Positions 35,501-47,500 of a stretch of 64,000 bases of DNA are shown piece by piece (position 1 is the first letter of the stretch; the number at the start of each line of letters is the position of its first letter). The DNA lies in NCBI GenBank assembly GCA_031841125.1, contig CM063108.1:53528122-53592121 (forward strand), written 5' to 3'. The translations under genes were made by a program, and so were the position numbers. Under the pieces are notes generated by a model, which saw only the letters and a list, made by a program, of their open reading frames with translations, did no database searches and was not told the DNA's origin. Source of the DNA: Acanthococcus lagerstroemiae (Eukaryota > Arthropoda > Insecta > Hemiptera > Eriococcidae).

Positions 35501-38500
35501 ATGTGTCATTTCACCTGACACGATATGACAGACCTCGATCTTCGAGCTGGTCGACCGGAGTGGAGGAGGTATAAATAGATCGCGTAATTCGGGAACGAAG
35601 TAGCGCGAAAAAAAAACTCGGCTCGTACATCGTTAGCTAATGTTTACGATTCGACCAATTTGTTCGTCAATCCTATATAATAATTCATTAGAGGATTTTT
35701 CACAACTGTACGACTTGACCTTGGTCCAGTTTGACCAACTTTTACGTAATGACGAATGACAGAAGTTCGTGCCTATGTAAATGATTTCGTATCGCGTGAA
35801 CTTGACCACCATACAGTTGCATTTTTAATGGGAATATTTTTGTGCAAAAATATAGACGTGTCGTGTTGAGACGGAAATTTTTATTTTAGGAACACCGAAC
35901 TGGTGTAGGTATCACCCGTACACTAGTAGGTAGTACGAGTGACGATTCAAAAATGAAATAACTGAATAACGGATCGAATTTACCTTGATTCTTTCAAATA
36001 TAAGAGGTGTGATGCAGGGAAGAGGGGCGGACCTTGCAAGGGAGCTGAAGGGTTAAGGAGCTAAACTCATAGGAGGCATGATCGCAGCATTGGGGAAAAC
36101 TGGGCTATTCTCCTCCTCCATGAGCCGATAGTTAGTTAGCCCTTTCCTTTTCAACAAAGCTAATACTTTTTTTTTGGGGGGGGGGCTTTAGGGTATGAAA
36201 TTCTTAACCTTGTCCAAGTTGTCCTCTGAAAACGTGGTCCATCTTTCTTGAAAAGTAGTCATGCTAGGGACCTGCAAGAAGGTCGACTTCCCCCTTCCAG
36301 ACACCTAAAAATATATTAAAAATCTGAGGCTGAAATCAACTTTTGGACACGGTAGCCTCCATAGCTCTCCAGACTTCACAACCAACGTCCCCTTATGAAG
36401 AGAGATTTCAAATCTAACAAGTTTCACAAAAATCTGAGCAGCTGACGCGAATTCACTGAATTTGCTAATGTGATTTCTTATTGCAGGTGTCAGAGGGCGA
36501 CAGTCTGCCGAATTTCATCTGCAAAACATGTTCGATGAAAATCATTCGTGCCTTCGAATTTCGTCAGCAAGCCAAAAGATCCGACGAAATCTTAAGAAGA
36601 TACGTTCAAGATAAGGTAAGCAGCGGATTCTTGTTGCGGTAATTTGTTAAAAACATTCCTGCTCGGTAATTTATTTATAGGTTTTCTCTAGGTCGTTGGA
36701 TTTGAGTCTCACATTGTTTTGTAGATCTGACCCCTCTCCTCTTCCTGGAAACAGCACGCGTGTAAATCAAGTGTTTTGTCGAAAAAGCTCGCAAACTTGG
36801 TTCCAGCTTTACCCGGGTGCCGCCTCATGGGCCGGACACAACAAGCAACGTCAAATTCGAATTCAGTGACCCTGAAACTTATGAATCGAGTGCCATTTCA
36901 GAAACATGTGTTACCAATTTCCTTGGTCCCTGTTCAAGTCCATCCTAAGGGGGCATTATCTATTATCGTAATGATTAGGTATTTTATTCTTAAGGACTAT
37001 CATATATCTTGTACAAATAGACTATGTCCGTATTTTTATCTTCAATAGAAAAGCAGATTAAAAAAGAAGAAATGAAAATATCAAACCCCGTGTATTTTCC
37101 TATAAAATGGAAGGGAGCGATCAGACACTGGCTAATATTATTCGATCCAGCTCAAATTGTACACGCATTAGTCCTAAAACTACCAGATGGAGTGTCATAT
37201 GTGACCCTACCTGGTCTTTAACGTACTGTCATTGACAGCCTGTTTGCTTGGGGTTAGTCTTCGATATTGGAGAATCTGGGGAGGGGGCAGCAAGAAGAAA
37301 TATGCAAGTTAGCAAAATAAAGACCATCTCAATAAGCATGCTTCCAAAGCTGGTAGCTCAATATAATGCTAAAAAATGGGTGAAATACGGATGAAAGTCT
37401 TCAATGATTAGAACGTCCTGTAGCACGGGAAAGTAACTTGGGGCGCCTCGAGGTGAATCATTCATGTTAACTGACGTATTTTTTGAAGTGTTTACTACTC
37501 GCAGTATGAATTTTATTTGTGACCGTTTGCGACGAATTGATTTACATGACTTTCATTGTTCAAAATGAATTGAACAGTGGTAAAATATTTTGAGAAACAT
37601 ACGGGTAAATAATGGTTAGGGGAGACTGGGAAACAGTGTAACACCGGGAACAGTGTAACAGTGATCATTAAATTGCTTCATAACACTCTAAAATGTTGCT
37701 GTTTTGATTACTAAATAGTAATTTTAGAATGGAATCTGTGGGGAAAAAAATGCAATGCCTCGACTTTCATCTACATCTAAAAAAAATTTTATTGATTTTT
37801 TGGTCTTTCTCCGCTGTAATTTTAAATATTTTTGAATCAAAATTTTTCTCATTAAAATTTATCCTTTTGAGGATCTATTTAATAATATAAAAATTACAAG
37901 AAAAGTATGCATTTTTTAAATAGAGCAGTACAATTTGGATTTGACTTGATAGTTTTTCAACATTATGTCGTACTTGATAAAATGATGTGACGGGGAACAG
38001 TGTAACAGTAGTTTGTTTTTACATACGTCTGTGTATAACATTATTTCTTTCTTTTCCATACGTCTATGTACTGCCGTTTATGAAATGTTTACATTTTGAT
38101 ATGCCCGGTATCCGCTAATTTTGATAAAACTGTAGTTTGTACGTTGTACCAAGAGATTTTTGAATCTCTTATTCAGAAATTCTGGATTTTTCCAAGTTAA
38201 ACGATTACCCTATCAACTTCTTGGCAGTGTTACACTATACCCAGGTACTAGGGCAAAGTGTAACAAAAAAGTAGATGGCTAAAATAATTTCTAGATTCTT
38301 CAGATTTTGACATTTTCAGGCGGTAATAACATCAAAATGTAGCCAAGGGTTGTATCTTTCAGGTGAGGTGTTACAGTCTGAATTCAAAATTAATTTGTAG
38401 TCCACAGATTAAGATGGACGAAAATGTTACACTGTTCCCCGGTCTCCCCTATAACTTACTCAGTCGCTTGATTTTAGGTCACTTGAAGCAGAATGGCACA

Positions 38501-41500
38501 CTCTGCAAAATCTCAATAATTGAAAAAGAAAAACCTAAAGTCTTTTGCTAGAGGCGTACATTTGGTGGAGGAAGGAGTGGGAGACGACAATGCCTCTAAA
38601 ACGTTTGAGTTCGAAAAATGGTACGAAAAACGGACAAGCAAAGCAACTGAAACCCTAACTGCGAAAACAACCAATCAGTTTTGATGTTTTGACTTATATG
38701 ACAGACTGAACTATATCCGCAGCCATTATGCAAAACCGTTGCAGCTCATTTCATCAAGTCATCATCTGAGAATGAAAACTAACAGGTAAATCCTCCATTT
38801 GAGCACTGGATTTAGTTCAGTCTGTCAGTTAAGTCAAGAAAATAAAACTGACTATGGCTGTTTTCGCAATTAGAGATTCAATTGGAAATATTTTTAGCCC
38901 CTCCGAAATTTGTTTCTAACTACGCTCCTGTTTTCTACGGTACCATTTCCTTTAGATGAAAGGCTGAAAACAGTTTTTAATCGATATTTCGAGACGTTTT
39001 GAAGACTAGTTGTAACGTTTGAGGAGATAATATACCTTAGAGATAGATTCAGCGATCCTTAACACCCACAATTGAGAAATAATAATTTTTAGGCTTACAT
39101 GGGAAGACACTAGGTACTTCTGTGTTGGAGCACATGGAAACATTCGAATTCTGACATCCGCCATTTTGAGTTACTTACTTTTGGTACCCGACGATTCACA
39201 ATTCACTTCGCGGAACGTTCACCGTATCGAATTTGAGAATCGTCGGGCCAGCGGCGTAACTAGAATTTTTTAACGGGGAGGCCAGAAAAGGCCACGAATT
39301 TTTGAAGGGGGCCCAGTTTTAAAAACTTTCGCTTTATTTTGTCTAATATTATAAATTTTACAACATTTTCAAATTCAGCGGGGGCACAGGGGGGCCAAGA
39401 TTTTTTAGGAGGGCCTGGCCCCCCTGGCCCCTCCTTGGTTACGCGCCTGCGTCGGGCACCAAGCGACTCAAAATGGAGGATGTCAGTATTCGGGTGTTCC
39501 TAGGTGCTCTACTTCTGCAAGAATTTCAAATGTTCGAAATCAGTGTTGATTTTTAGATGAACTTCAACACCCTTGAGGTACAGGTTACCCTAAACCGATT
39601 TTGCTCAAACCTTGCAGACGTTTTTCCTTCCCCCCCCCCATTTATATGCGATTGATTAGAGGGTGTTCAGAAAGTGTGAATTTTTCTCGACAAGTAAATA
39701 AGAACCACCGTGTACTATTCATTTCTTCACAGCAGACGTTCGTAAGCCGCAAGCTTTATAAGGAAAATAACCCGCTCTTTTGTTTTTCGAATAAATTCAT
39801 ACCTATCTTCTAAATAATTATTGAAATACTATAACTTTTATGCATGTTTTCGGTTACTGATGTTCGATGACTGACTTCTAATTTCTTTGTCTAGGAGTAC
39901 AAGAAGAAACAAGAAACCGCCGAGAAACAATTACAACAGGTGTTATTCAACAATAAAAATGATAGTAACACAACTGAGGTGAGACTTATAGAGACTTTAT
40001 ATACAACCCTATGTACAGTGTCAGCCTCAGTGAACTTTGCTCCGTCCTGTTTCAGGTGGTCGCTGAAGAGCTCGAGGTGGAACCATTGACGTACTGTGTG
40101 AAGTACGAGCCCGAGGACGACGACGATGACGATAACTCAAATTTCATGGACAGCGACTGCGGCAGCGATGATAATGGCGAGCAGAATTTGGTTACCAGTG
40201 TCGATCCAGCTGCGTCTGTGCTGGAGGAGGACGACTCCGAGGAAGAACAATTGCCTACTCAGCCGATGATAGACCGGAGGCACGATTTTGAGCCGGCTTG
40301 GATGAATAACGGTAACGAAGAGAGCGAAAACGGAGATGTTGAGCAGGGCACCCAATGGATATGTCAGTATTGTAATTCGAATTTTCCAAACGAGGAGAAA
40401 TTCCAACGACATGCTTTGATTCACACTTCGGTAATTGTAACCCTTTTCTAACTCAATTTCGAATGATTTTTTTAGAGGCACTTTGATTGGATGATTTATC
40501 ATGAAAGTGTTCCAGTCAGAAGCGCAAATAGGGCTCAGAACTGGGGGGGGGGGTAAGCCCCTTTATTATGAAGCAACACCCCCTCACATTTTCTTTAATA
40601 ATCTTTCAGAATTTGGGGGGACGCTATTTAGAAGTTTTGGGGGCTAAGCCCCCCATTTGCGCCTATAGTTCCAGTACCGTGTCAATCAAATAACAGAGTA
40701 TGCTGAAGAACAAAGGTGTCCCTGTACGTGACCCCCTATATCTGGGTGAGTAGGCAACTTATCCTAACAACCTGTAGACATGTTTGTCTGCTCTTACATT
40801 TGAAGGAATTATTTTGCTAACAGAGCTAAGACTGCTGGAACTTTTTTTAGTAATAAAACAGAAAACAGCTGCAGGCACTACCAGAAAAATTACCACCATC
40901 GGTTCAACAGTGTGTTCATAAAATTGTCGATCTTGGTTAAAAGTTAGGTACAAACATCTTTATACATATTCTTTTCAATTATCCATAAAAATAGTCCTTC
41001 AAACCCAACCATTTTTTTGTGGTAAATAATTCCCTTTCATACTTTCCAAAATTACTTTTTGGTAGCATTTCTATGTACCTATTTTAGTTTTCAGATTGGC
41101 AAATTTTTATAAATGCAATTGGAATTCACACTAAAAAAAGATTGTACTAGGAAAAAGATGTAATTTTATTTTTTACTTGATCAGAAAGGCAATGTTTACG
41201 TTGGTGTTTTACAGACGACAAGAAGCGCTTATCATGCATGCATCAAGTGCTAACGAAACCTGCATGTAAAGTAAACATCCCTCAATACAAAGCGTTTTTA
41301 CATGAAAAAATTTCTGGCCAGTAATTTCGTATTGGGGAATCAAGCCCACGTCCATTGAAACATTTAACTGAAATGTAGCGATCGTCTCTAACCACTTGGC
41401 CATGGAGCGAATAATAAGATAGCAACTTAAGAACGCATTTAAATATCCACGACGTAGTACAGCTGTTACCATTCGTTGTTAACCGTCGTTGCGTTTTTGC

Positions 41501-44500
41501 TGGCCACTACCTGTGTGTGCTGTTTGTGCACGTGAACAAACTGAAGAAAAGACTGCAATACTGTACCTACTTTGTAGTAATTAACTGAGCAAATTAAATT
41601 TTTGAATTAATTACGCACACAAGAATCACCTGTCAATAATTTAAGTAAATAAATAAATTAATATCTTCAAAAAAAAAAAAAAAAAATACAGACCATGTCA
41701 GTGAGAAACATTACCGCTTCTGATCAAATAGTATAAAAATATCTTCCACAACAAGAGCCAAAAGTGAGTTTACATGACTCGTGAATTGCTCACTCGCTAC
41801 ACTCATTCGCAATCTTTCCCTCGCCATGTAAACACTCACTTTTGACTCTTGGTGTATATTTGTAATATACTATTTTTGCATCGTAGTTCTTTTATTATTA
41901 GCAAGAAATTTTCCTAAGAGTAAACGAAATGGCTAGAAAGCATGGCCTCTTGGCCCCTTTGGGTTATAAGATGTGGTACTTTTGACAACACAGAATGTTA
42001 AAAACGATAAGAATTTGAAAATTGTAATTTCTTAATGCACTGTATTTATTTAAATTTTTCAACTCGAAAACTAAAATAGGTAGGAGTGAAGTTAAGGAGT
42101 AGTTTTGAAGCGTATGAAAGGGGACGTTCACCACGGATAAATTGTTGAGATCGGAGGGCAGGTTTTTTTTTTGTTAGAAAATTGTAAAAATATAAAAACT
42201 TTTGTATACATATAGTTGTTGATTAAAATCGACGATTTTGTGATCACCTTGTTAATTTTTTCCAGTAGTTGCTGTAACTGTATTCTATTATTACTGCAAA
42301 TGTTCCACCGGTTTATCTATTAGCACTGTTGAGAAAAAAATTTTCCGTCAAAATGCTGTACATATAATTTCTTTGTACATCCATATCCTTGCCCCTTCAA
42401 ATGTAAATGCTGGCAAATATATCTGCACATGTTCGGATGGAGTTGCCTACTTACTCAGTTGATGAGAGGCCATGTATTGAGACACCCCTGATACATGTCG
42501 TTTAGCATACTCTGTTTTCATAAATTTGCATGTCCCTTGGACATTTGTTTTATTATAGCATCCAATTACTGATCTTAGATGGGTTTTGTGTAATATCAGT
42601 CATCTTCAAATTATTGATTTCATTATTCTTATATGTACATCTACACCACAGAAATTCAAGGGAATGACATTTTCCCTCGCAGCATTAAAAAACCAACATT
42701 TCATTATCCTTTATCTGGCAAAAATGTACTGTTTGTGGACGTATGGCTATGTTTTTGATCCACATTGTCGGCTTTCTATGTTTTATGACGCAGCCTGCAG
42801 CCATTTTTTATGTAGAACGATCTCTTTCCAAAATTTACTATATCCAAAAATTAAACTTTTCAGGAGGAGAAAAACGTTAATGTATCTATTGCAGAATTTT
42901 CTGGCTCTGATATAAAGAAATTCATAAAGCTGAGGTAACAGACGTATCGATGACTAACTGTTTTGTTTTATAGATAGGATCGGCACGAGGGGAGGGGGAA
43001 TGACAGCCTCTTTATCAATAAATTTAAAATTCAAAATTTGGTTAAGTAGCGAATTTCTTAGGAATTTTGGCCGGCATGTTTTCCCCTCATCCCCCTCCCG
43101 CATATTTGTTTGAGTTGGCCTCGCTGACAGATGTGGTGTTCTTGACAAAATATTAGACTAAGTACGTTTCAGAAGAACTGAGTGGCTAGAAATGTAATGT
43201 TGTATCTCGTGTTCTTTGGAGGGAAGGAGTGAAAATGTGAATATATACATAAAAACAACCGTCATCTTGAATCCAAGGCCATAGCTTGCACGTTTTCTTA
43301 GGGGAGGGTGGGTTGTAGGCAGAAAAAAAATGCTGAATAAAATATGTGAATCAACATTTTAAAAATCCTTACGTTTCCAGAATTAACCGAATTCCGATTT
43401 CTAAGGTATCATTGGGGAGGTGTGCCCTCCTCCCTTCGACGCTACCGACTTTTCTTTAATCACAGCTAGACAATGGTAGTATTCCAGAATAGAAAATAGA
43501 AAATTAATTCATCGTAGATAGTTATTCTAATTGTAAATTTTATGTGTAAAATGTTTTCCATTCGGTTTAGTTCCTGTGATTCAAAATGATGTACCTGCCC
43601 TAATAATTTCACAACTAAGTACGTTTTACATTGGAAAAGTTTTTTTAATTCGTCATCAGACCGTCACTTTTCAACGATTTTGGATCACCTGCGCTTATAG
43701 CATCGTGTACACATGACAGTGTATCATCAAAATATTCACAACGGTGGAAACACTTTTTTTTTCGAAATCTGCCAAAAACTTCTACAAAATATAACAAGTT
43801 TGTCGGGTTAACCGAGTACCAATTTGAATTTTACTGAATCAGTAGATAATTAATGATGGGTTTGAAAAATATATCCTACATCAACCTAGCCTCGAGTACT
43901 TCAGCTCTTAAAACTAATTGGTCGCCCATGTTTGAAAACTCAAGTCTACTTTCACAAACATAATAACCCGCATGTATGTCAAATTCCCTCGAAAAATGAC
44001 AAAACTGTTGTTCCAGGAACCGCCATTCCCTTGCGACTACTGCGACGAGAGCTTTGAACTGAGAACCGATTTAAAAGCTCATTGGCGTGTGCATAGCGAT
44101 GGCAATCCTCATATCTGTCAGATGTGTGGCAAGTCATTCCCCGATCGCATGTCTTACCTAAAGCATTCGGATCTGCACGACCAAGTAAAACCCTTCCGTT
44201 GTCCTGTCTGCCAAAAATCGTTCTGCTACGGATCGGATCTTCGAAAACATGCCATTACTCATACAGGTTGTCATTTCTACTGATGTGTGCTTACTCATAT
44301 ACGAAGAGCGTTTCGAGTTTCTTCTAGAATAATGGTGGATCGCTCCGGTTGTATTTTGAAATTTGTACTTCTCTCTGTTTACCAGGGGTCAGACCTTACG
44401 TGTGTTCGGTATGCGGTAATTCTTTCACCCGAAGCACGAGTCTGAACAAACACTTACGCATGCACAACGGAAACCGACCGTTCTCGTGCTCCGCTTGCCC

Positions 44501-47500
44501 CAAAATTTTCGGTTCTAGAGGGGACCTCAAACGTCACCAAATTATTCATAGCGGGATCAAGCCGTGGATCTGTACGGTGTGTTCGGTGCCATTCAACCGC
44601 AAAGATAAACTCGTACGGCATGAGAAACTTCATTCCGGTGAGCCGCGACCATTCCAGTGTTACGAGTGTCCAACATCGTTCAGCCGGAAAGAGGATTTAA
44701 CGAAACACATTCAGTTTCATCATTATAAACCTGTAAGCGTTTTTAGAGTCCGATCGTGTTTCTTTGCTCTATATATAGTTTTTCTTTGTATTAAACCTGT
44801 AAAGTTACAAAGGAGTTATTAAAAGTTTTTTTTTTTTTTTTTACAGCCACCAAATATGGAAAATGCATCATCAAATCGTACAGAAGAAGAAGCTATAGAA
44901 AACAGTACATTGGACCAGATTAGTGTAAGTTGTTACCTACGTCTCAGTTAATACTTGCTGGTTACATCATACAGCCGGTCATGAGGCAGAATTGAGTGAT
45001 AATCCTTGGACTCCTTTAAAGTCCAAACAAGACTTTTTCACAGAAATTTTCTTAAAAATTAGAAAATGTTTGCTCTCTTCTTTTGCTATTGTGTATCTTT
45101 TTACTATTCTCTGGGAAGTCACCTATCTAAAATCCACCCCTCTCCCCACCCCTAAAAAAAGAAAGAAAAATCCTGGTACGAGGCTAGAGATATACCTCTT
45201 TGATACCTAAATTTACAGTTTCACGATGTCAAATACAGAGGTTCTTGAGGGTTTGAGATATATATGAATGATGGAAATATCTATATTTTACCGTTTCATG
45301 ACGTCAAATGCAGAAGTTCTAAGGTACCGGAGGGTAATTACGCCATGTTAAGCGGGAATTGATATATCATGCAGTCTAACGACTTCACAGTAAATTCAAT
45401 TAGCACATCTCACAGAGGAACTCAAGTAGGACAATACAATAGCCTTTGAACGAAAAATAGACTTCATGATGGGCACTCAGGGCCGAAATAAAAAAAGGTC
45501 CATGGTGGTATATTTTCCTGACCATAGGTGGGTAATAAAGCCATACCTTTGATGGGTAATAACGCCATGTTCTAATATGCAAGTGTTATAGTGGTTTGGA
45601 CATTGATTCTCGGATTTCGAAATAATGCAGTATTGTGTAACATCCGTGATCAATGGAAGTTAATTTTAGGAATGTCTCGTCCTCAGTCTCCTCTTTCTTG
45701 CTACTGGTAACGAAAAAAGCCACTCTTGAAAGTTTTTTTTCCTCGGAGAAAATAGAAATTAAAAAAGTCCTTAATTTATAAAAGCACGTTTTTGAGAAAC
45801 AATGAAAATTGATTAGAATTTTACAAAGAAAGATATGTATGGTAACCTAACTTTATAAGTTAGTAAAAAAATGAAAGCTTTTTTCAAATGCACATTTTTT
45901 GAAGATATCTCAGAATTCATAACACTCATCTACAAAAAAAAAATTTAATTAAAAAAAATTGCTGTTTAGTATTTGAAAACGTTGTAACATATCAAATAAG
46001 TATTAAATGTAAGGTAAGCAAGAAAACTCTTTGACAAAAAATTGAACTCATGAAGTTAAATGTGATTTTGAGTTGAGCGTACTCATATTCAGTAGCAGTA
46101 AGATTAGAAATGAGACAAACATTTTTGATGCAGATGGAGCCATCTAATAATACAAAAACACGGGAAACTTGATTCAATATATGCAAATGAAAATTAGTAC
46201 AGTAAGAGCTTTGAAAACTTGAAATCCTTCCTCATTCTAAATGGCGTTATTAGCCGATTTCTTTGGTGGCGTATTTACCCTCCATCGCACTGAAATCAGT
46301 TTTATCACTTTTAGCATACACATTTATTACCGTACGATCTTTATTCTAAACGCAATCGACAATGTCTGTACATAATCTGTTAGTTCTTGGAAAACCCTTT
46401 CCAATGATATAAAATACTTTGTACTATATGTTTTCGGACGAATGAGATTTTTTTTTTACTTCATCTTTCCGGCCGTGGAAAATAACAATACCGTTATTAT
46501 ACCGAACACTGTATTCACATTTTATTTTTCACACCAGTCAACAATGACTTTTCGAGCTTGAAATTCAAGGCACTTCTTATCATAGGTATCATATCTAGAA
46601 GATACGAGCGCTACCTAGCGGTTAAGTCATATACTAGTATCATTTCTGGCTTCCTGGCGTAATTAGCCGACTGGCGTAATTACCCGCCGGTACCTTACAA
46701 GGCTTGAGTTATGAGATGGAGTTACTGGGAAACAGCAGAAGTAAAGTTTGCTCATTGTGCACGTCTTATACTTTCTGTTGACGATGCGAGAGATGAAGTA
46801 TTAATTGAACCATACCAAAGTATGAAGAAAGGTAAAGCATCGGGTCTACTATTAGAATATCTTCCTGTTCCATAAGATTGCAATATCAATTCTATCAAGT
46901 ATTTATGATTTGCAGAAATCCGACCTAGAACGGGGTAACCGAACTTTCCGAGCGCTTATTCGCGAAGCTTTCAGTGGAGGGCAGGCGAACGGCTGGAGCC
47001 AAGCGGTAGCCGCAGCTGCAGTCGTAGCCCCGGCCGCCAACGTGGCTGCTGAAAAGAAGTCGGAAAACGTGCTGAAATGCGATATATGCCATAAGAAGTT
47101 CTCTCAGAAGCACTCTCTCGACTCGCACAAGAAGATCCACACCGCTGTGAAACCGTACGGCTGCTCTATGTGCGAGAAGTCGTTTTACCGCAGACGCGAA
47201 TTAACCAGACACGAAGCTGTGCACACGGGCTACAAGCCGTTCTCGTGCGGCGTTTGCGGCAAATGCTTCTCGCGAACCGATAAGCTGAATCGACATGTGC
47301 AGACGCACCAGTATAAGAGTATTTTTCGGAATCACAAGTGCGAAGCGTGTTCGCTGAACTTCCGTACAGAGCAGGAACTGCAGAAACATAAACCGCTGTG
47401 CAAGCCGGAAACGAAGGAGAGTAACGAGCTCTACCCGGAAGTGATTGTGAAGGCAGAGGAAATCGAAGAAGAAAATGAGGATAAAGACGAGGAGAACATG

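Larger units (their letters stand above)
14517..36486 (+). other. intron 1 of the zinc-finger gene, 21,970 bp
   Basis: The intron lies between donor GTGAGT and acceptor TTATTGCAG. It splits the ZAD domain between its cysteine pairs. It is filled with the hAT, BEL, mariner, MITE, foldback and AT-rich tandem repeats listed separately. No host exon on either strand was recognised inside it. Confidence 0.85.

Noticed and set aside
42954..43148. another hAT MITE (GGGAGGGGGAATGACAGCC near 42992)
   Set aside because: G/C-run composition is similar, but no matching inverted ends or target duplication could be found.
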